From assembly GCA_048550035.1 (NCBI GenBank), contig JBLYYQ010000106.1, positions 1 through 8,998 of the forward strand: a DNA stretch of 8,998 nucleotides, given 5' to 3'. The notes below the pieces were generated by a model that saw only the letters and a program-made list of their open reading frames with translations, did not search any database and was not told the origin of the DNA. Positions within the stretch are counted from its first letter, which is position 1. Every line of letters begins with the position of its first letter. The translations under genes and the position numbers were made by a program. The stretch comes from JBLYYQ01 sp048550035. GTDB taxonomy: Bacteria > Nitrospinota_A > UBA7883 > JBLYYQ01. Positions 5,596 to 8,998 of the stretch are shown here, one piece after another.

Positions 5596-7122
5596 ATGAG
5601 TAAAAGAGAAGGCCTTTCAGCTAAAGAGAGGATGAAAATTCCGTTTGTAGAGATGCCGTTGCTAGATGCCGATGAGCGGATTAAAAGTTGGGATGAAGTT
5701 CCTACTGGTTACAGCTTAGAAGAAGCAATAACTGAAGCTAAACGTTGTATTCAATGTCTTAAGCCAGACTGCATTGCAGGCTGTCCTGTTGAGATTGATA
5801 TCCCTGCGTTTATCAAATTAATAGAAGAAAATAGATTGCCAGAGGCGGCACGGAAGCTCCGAGAGACAAATTTTCTACCTGCAGTATGCGGTAGAGTCTG
5901 TCCGCAGGATAAGCAGTGTCAAGCAGTCTGCATAGTTGGCAAAAAGTCACTCCCAGTCGGAATAGGTAATCTGGAACGCTTTGTAGCAGATTATGAAGTG
6001 GAGCATAATTTAGATCGACTACCGGTGATTGCTCCTGATAGTGGGAAGAGTGTTGCGGTTATTGGTGCAGGTCCTGCTGGGCTTACTGCTGCTTATGAGC
6101 TAAGGAAACGAGGTCATGCTGTAACAGTCTTTGAAGCGTTTCACCGTGCTGGCGGAGTTATGGTCTATGGGATACCACGCTTCAGGCTTCCACTTGATCT
6201 GATTGATGCAGATATTGAGCTTCTTGAAAGTATGGGCGTTGAGTTTGTTTATAATATGATTATTGGACGAACACTCACTTTAGACGATTTATTAGAGAAT
6301 GAAGGATTTGATACAATTTTTATCGGAACAGGTGCTGGATTGCCTAAAATGTTAGGAATCAAAGGTGAAAATTTGAATGGTGTCTACTCTGCAAACGAGT
6401 ATCTGACTAGAATATTTTTGATGGGTGCCAATAATTTCCCTAATTCGCCAACACCGATTTACCAAGGTAAAAAAATGGGAGTCATCGGCGCAGGGAATAC
6501 TGCAATGGATGTATTACGAACTGCAAAACGATTAGGATCTGAAGTTTCCTGCTACTATCGACGATCTAGAAGTGAGGCACCTGCTAGGACTGAGGAGATA
6601 GAACATGCCGAGCAAGAGTATGTCAACTTTAATTGGCTTAGTAATCCGATTGAATTTATTGGTGATGAAAATGGATTTGTCAAGGCAATCAGATGCGAAC
6701 AGATGGAGCTTTCCGAACCTGATGAATCAGGACGGCGAAGACCTGTAGGGACAGGGAAATTCTTTGAAGAGGAGGTTGATACTGTTGTCTTATCGCTCGG
6801 ATGTAATGTTAATCCTACTATTCCAGATGCTGATAAGAATATCATTACAAATGAGTATGGAATTATCTTAGTTGATAAAGAGACCTTGCATACAAGTAAG
6901 GGTGGAGTATTTGGTGGAGGAGATTCTATTACAGGCGGCTCTACAGTGGTTCTTGCGATGGGGCAGGCAAAGCAGGCGGCGGTGAAAATGGATGAATATC
7001 TTCGTGGTCAGTTTGAGTATGAACTGAATGTTCCAACCGATCCTAAATCACCTGGAATGGAATGGAACTTTGAATCAGCTAAAGCAAAAAAGAAGAAACC
7101 GGTAAAGAGTTTGAAAAAGTAA
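5596..7122 (+). CDS. nfnB: NAD-dependent ferredoxin:NADP+ oxidoreductase (NfnAB) large subunit; GltD/SudA-like
   Basis: A 508-residue iron-sulfur flavoprotein related to the glutamate synthase small chain (GltD). In NfnAB it carries the bifurcating FAD, binds NADPH and passes low-potential electrons to ferredoxin through two [4Fe-4S] clusters. The N-terminal cluster region has C51, C54, C59, C63, C98, C102, C108 and C112, within RCIQCLKPDCIAGCPV and VCGRVCPQDKQCQAVC. The FAD Rossmann motif is GAGPAG (157-162). The NADPH-binding motif is GAGNTA (298-303), with YRRSRSEAPAR at 321-331. The C-terminal flavin motif is GGGDSITGG (440-448). No GltB-like glutamate synthase large subunit is adjacent, and nfnA is 31 bp upstream, which argues for Nfn rather than GltD. 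The start has AGAGG (5582-5586) 9 nt before the ATG. The C terminus ends in a lysine-rich tail (496-508) that appears to extend beyond the family core. Confidence 0.94.
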   Translation: MSKREGLSAKERMKIPFVEMPLLDADERIKSWDEVPTGYSLEEAITEAKRCIQCLKPDCIAGCPVEIDIPAFIKLIEENRLPEAARKLRETNFLPAVCGRVCPQDKQCQAVCIVGKKSLPVGIGNLERFVADYEVEHNLDRLPVIAPDSGKSVAVIGAGPAGLTAAYELRKRGHAVTVFEAFHRAGGVMVYGIPRFRLPLDLIDADIELLESMGVEFVYNMIIGRTLTLDDLLENEGFDTIFIGTGAGLPKMLGIKGENLNGVYSANEYLTRIFLMGANNFPNSPTPIYQGKKMGVIGAGNTAMDVLRTAKRLGSEVSCYYRRSRSEAPARTEEIEHAEQEYVNFNWLSNPIEFIGDENGFVKAIRCEQMELSEPDESGRRRPVGTGKFFEEEVDTVVLSLGCNVNPTIPDADKNIITNEYGIILVDKETLHTSKGGVFGGGDSITGGSTVVLAMGQAKQAAVKMDEYLRGQFEYELNVPTDPKSPGMEWNFESAKAKKKKPVKSLKK

Positions 7123-7145
7123 TAATATATCAGAGATCTATTATT
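7121..7145. repeat. Short AT-rich inverted repeat at the convergent nfnB / histidine kinase ends
   Basis: AATAATA (7121-7127) and TATTATT (7139-7145) form perfect 7-bp arms around an 11-bp loop. The repeat spans both stop codons of two converging genes separated by 18 bp. The stem has no G or C, so it would be a poor intrinsic terminator; I see no better terminator here. Convergent transcripts may therefore overlap. Confidence 0.3.
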
Positions 7146-8388
7146 GAACCACCGGCAGTTGAATGACAAACGATGCCCCTTTTCCATATTCACTCTCTAC
7201 CGATATATTACCTCTATGGCTTTTTATAATATGAAAGCAGATATAGAGACCTAACCCTGTTCCTTTACCTGGTTCTTTGGTGGTATTAAATGGTTCAAAC
7301 AGACTGTTGATTCTATCAGCTGCTATACCTGCTCCGTTGTCTTTCACTTTGATGATAAGCTCTTTCTTCTCTTCGGTGGCATCTGTTTTGGCAATCTTGT
7401 TTTCACAAACAGTAACCTCAATCAGACCGTGATATTTACTCTGCTTCATAATCGCCAGTTTCTTACTTTTTTCTTTGATAGAATCTGAAGCATTAAGGAG
7501 TAAATTGATAAATACCTGTTCTAACTTAGAGGAGCTCCCAGCAATCTTGCTGTTCAGATTAGACTCTATATTGATTTCAAGATCATCACCTAAGCGGAGT
7601 TTAACTAATTTAAGTGAGCTCTCTATTACTTTAGTTATATCAATTTGCTCTTCAAACTGAATTTTCTCTTTATGTGAAAAGTGTGTAATCTTACTTACTA
7701 TCGACTCAATTCTCACACTCCCCTTAAGCGATTCATCAATCAGCATTGGAAGTTTGTTGCTAACTAGACTCCTGATTGTATTAATATTATTCTCGAAATT
7801 ATCTTCATTGGCTAAAGTTGCTAATTTTTGAGTCATCTTCTTTAGTAGCTGTAAGTTGCTCCTGATAAATGTATTTGGATTATCGATTTCATGAGCAACT
7901 CCTGTGGCAAGTACTCCGATCGAGCCTAGCTTGTCAGAATGGATTAACTGGTTAGTTCGCTCCATCAACTTTTCGTTGAGTACAACCCGCTCTAGTGACC
8001 TTCTAACTGAGTGTGAATAGCGTTTTTCATCCACAGGTTTAGTAATAAAATCACTAGTACCTGCCACTATTGCTTGGATCGCAGCTTCGAGCGACCCAAA
8101 ACCGGTCATAACAATAATTTCCAAGCCTCGATCAAACTCTCTAATATTCTTGACCAACTCCACTCCACTCATATTTGGCATCTTGATATCAGTAACCAAG
8201 AGATCTACTTGCTCATCACCTGATCGTATATATTCAAGCGTATCAATTGAACTGTTAAATGTGGTTGCTTTATGACCTAGCCGTTCGGTCATTTTTTTCA
8301 TAATTCGTGTGATGTAAGAAAGATCATCAACAATAACAACATGTCGTTGACCTAGCTCAATCTGGCATTCCTTAGGATTTAAACTCAC
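7141..8388 (-). CDS. Soluble receiver-histidine kinase hybrid (REC-HisKA-HATPase_c)
   Basis: A 415-residue cytosolic two-component protein with no membrane segment or signal peptide. The N-terminal receiver (about 15-130) has acidic D21/D22, phosphoacceptor D67, T95 and K117. The dimerisation/phosphoacceptor domain (about 150-240) has the H-box GVAHEIDNPN with H166 as the predicted phosphorylated histidine. The HATPase domain has the N-box INLLLNASD (294-302), G1 DNGAGI (350-355), F-box LFEPF (363-367) and G2 GTGLGLY (376-382). All catalytic motifs look intact. The sensory input is therefore another kinase or phosphotransfer protein acting on the receiver, not a ligand domain. The start is GTG at 8388, chosen because AAGG lies 5 nt upstream, an in-frame TAG lies just above it, and the next Met (residue 30) would cut off the receiver. 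It converges on nfnB. Its output regulator is unknown; the PilR-like regulator in this window is only a possible partner. Confidence 0.92.
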   Translation of the reverse strand: MSLNPKECQIELGQRHVVIVDDLSYITRIMKKMTERLGHKATTFNSSIDTLEYIRSGDEQVDLLVTDIKMPNMSGVELVKNIREFDRGLEIIVMTGFGSLEAAIQAIVAGTSDFITKPVDEKRYSHSVRRSLERVVLNEKLMERTNQLIHSDKLGSIGVLATGVAHEIDNPNTFIRSNLQLLKKMTQKLATLANEDNFENNINTIRSLVSNKLPMLIDESLKGSVRIESIVSKITHFSHKEKIQFEEQIDITKVIESSLKLVKLRLGDDLEINIESNLNSKIAGSSSKLEQVFINLLLNASDSIKEKSKKLAIMKQSKYHGLIEVTVCENKIAKTDATEEKKELIIKVKDNGAGIAADRINSLFEPFNTTKEPGKGTGLGLYICFHIIKSHRGNISVESEYGKGASFVIQLPVVQ

Positions 8389-8393
8389 TCTAA

Positions 8394-8397
8394 CCTT
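8394..8397 (-). promoter_or_regulatory. Ribosome binding site deciding the GTG start of the histidine kinase
   Basis: Read on the minus strand, AAGG precedes the GTG start (8388-8386) by 5 nt. No in-frame ATG exists between the upstream in-frame TAG and Met30, so this site supports a GTG start that preserves the whole receiver domain. Confidence 0.6.
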
Positions 8398-8696
8398 GTC
8401 TCTTTTAAATTGATTAGATAGACTCTATAGGTAATATAGTGCAAGAAATCATAATAGTGAGAACAACTTCTTTTCTATCGCACGATTCATTGTAAAATCA
8501 ATAACTTGAGATGAATTCTTAGGCAGGCAATCAATATTTTGTATTTTCAATATGAAAGATCATAGATGCAAGATATAGTTAGATCATTTTTCGATTGTTA
8601 GCTTGAGCGATCTCTTATTGCTGACTTAAATAAGTAGAACTATCAGTAGCAACTTGAGTAGGTCTGTTCTGGGGTGCATTAAAGGAGCTAAACTGT

Positions 8697-8734
8697 TAAT
8701 AACAACTAGGAAGTTGATGCTAGTTTGTTTATTA
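8697..8734. repeat. Bulged inverted repeat / hairpin in the gene-poor stretch
   Basis: AACTAG (8704-8709) pairs perfectly with CTAGTT (8720-8725) around a 10-nt loop. The pairing continues outward to TAATAA (8697-8702) against TTTATTA (8728-8734), with C8703-G8727 and two single-base bulges, giving about 13 pairs. No T-run follows, so it does not look like an intrinsic terminator. Function unknown. Confidence 0.35.
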
Positions 8735-8819
8735 CGAGAATATCTCTGCTCTACCTTCTAACTTGCAATAATCTCGCAATCTATGCTAGTCTGATATAGG
8801 TATTGCCTATCTATAAGAA

Positions 8820-8848
8820 TTAACATATTAAACTATTGATTATATAAG
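8820..8848 (+). promoter_or_regulatory. Probable sigma-70-type promoter for tRNA-Ser
   Basis: TTAACA (8820-8825) matches 5 of 6 bases of the -35 consensus. After an ideal 17-nt spacer, TATAAG (8843-8848) matches 5 of 6 bases of the -10 consensus. Transcription would start near 8855, leaving a leader of roughly 55 nt for processing before the mature tRNA 5' end at 8910. There is no GC-rich discriminator of the kind typical of stringently controlled promoters. Confidence 0.55.
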
Positions 8849-8909
8849 AGAAATTATGCTTAATAGTTATAGTGATAGAATAGAAGTAATACTAAGATAT
8901 GTTGTATCA

Positions 8910-8997
8910 GGAGAGATGGCCGAGCGGTCGAAGGCGCACGCTTGGAAAGCGTGTGTGCAGCAATGTACCGTGGGTTCGAATCCCACTCTCTCCGCCA
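8910..8997 (+). tRNA. tRNA-Ser(GGA): tRNA-Ser (anticodon GGA)
   Basis: A complete class II tRNA of 88 nt including an encoded CCA. The acceptor strands GGAGAGA (8910-8916) and TCTCTCC (8987-8993) pair fully, followed by discriminator G8994 and CCA (8995-8997). The D-arm contains GCCGAGCGGTCGAAGGC. The anticodon stem CACGC/GCGTG (8937-8941, 8949-8953) encloses a loop with anticodon GGA at 8944-8946, which reads UCC and UCU serine codons. A long variable arm (8954-8969) is typical of serine tRNAs. The T-arm GTGGG-TTCGAAT-CCCAC (8970-8986) is perfect. Serine tRNA 3' ends are frequent integration sites for phages and islands, but the sequence beyond 8998 is not visible. Confidence 0.97.
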
Positions 8998-8998
8998 T

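Larger units (their letters stand above)
8389..8909. other. 521-bp AT-rich stretch without a convincing gene
   Basis: This region separates the start of the minus-strand kinase from the tRNA. It should contain the kinase promoter on the minus strand, but I could not pick one out confidently. I found no long reading frame, no transposase remnant that I recognise, and no GG-N10-GC sigma-54 promoter. It does contain a bulged hairpin (8697-8734) and, near its right end, a good promoter for the tRNA (8820-8848). A 14-codon frame starting with the ATG at 8717 exists but lacks further support. Confidence 0.5.

Noticed and set aside
6555..6845. Open frame of 96 codons on the minus strand within nfnB
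   Set aside because: It is antisense to a well-conserved enzyme, Ser-rich, and lacks any recognisable motif.
5596..7122. Assignment of this gene as glutamate synthase small chain GltD
   Set aside because: There is no large-chain gene nearby, and the adjacent nfnA with its Asp/Cys cluster makes the Nfn large subunit the better call.
7475..7660. Open frame of 61 codons on the plus strand within the histidine kinase gene
   Set aside because: It is antisense to the conserved HATPase region and has no ribosome site or family signal that I can see.
8430..8445. GG-N9-GC resembling a sigma-54 promoter upstream of the kinase region
   Set aside because: The spacing is one base short, the -12 TTGC is not present, and the orientation points away from the kinase gene.
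8717..8761. Fourteen-codon frame starting ATG with AGGAA just upstream, as a leader peptide
   Set aside because: It is too short and has no conserved composition, no attenuator-like structure downstream, and no coding gene following it, only a tRNA.

Overview
This is an AT-rich chromosomal stretch from a Gram-negative, probably anaerobic or facultatively anaerobic bacterium. The evidence for that is a type II/IV-secretion (PilB/GspE-like) ATPase, a sigma-54 activator, a lipobox lipoprotein resembling LpoA-type penicillin-binding-protein activators, and an electron-bifurcating NfnAB transhydrogenase. The combination is reminiscent of Deltaproteobacteria-like phyla, but that placement is an inference from gene content only.

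Layout. Positions 1-250 (minus) hold the first 83 codons of a PilB/GspE-type assembly ATPase that runs off the left edge. A 191-bp divergent intergenic region (251-441) follows and contains a conspicuous 13-bp imperfect inverted repeat (293-329). Positions 442-4547 (plus) carry three overlapping genes that look like one operon: a PilR-like NtrC-family response regulator, a 742-residue lipoprotein with TPR repeats fused to a type-1 periplasmic-binding-protein domain, and a QueD/PTPS-family pterin enzyme with a CExxHGH active-site motif. After a 189-bp gap with a possible promoter comes nfnA-nfnB (4737-7122, plus). A soluble REC-histidine kinase gene (7141-8388, minus) converges on nfnB with only 18 bp between the stop codons. 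A 521-bp stretch without a convincing gene (8389-8909) leads to a complete tRNA-Ser(GGA) at the right edge (8910-8997), with a good sigma-70-like promoter in front of it.

How it may work together. The regulator next to the pilus/secretion ATPase gene suggests control of surface appendage or secretion genes, but no cognate membrane sensor kinase is encoded in the window. The only kinase present is the cytosolic REC-HK on the opposite strand beyond nfnAB. NfnAB links the NADH, NADPH and ferredoxin pools and appears to be an independent metabolic operon. The window consists of recognisable families. I see no CRISPR array, transposase, toxin-antitoxin pair or obvious defence system. The parts most worth a second look are the divergent palindrome, the possible dual-function pterin enzyme, the unusual three-gene operon and the unexplained stretch before the tRNA.
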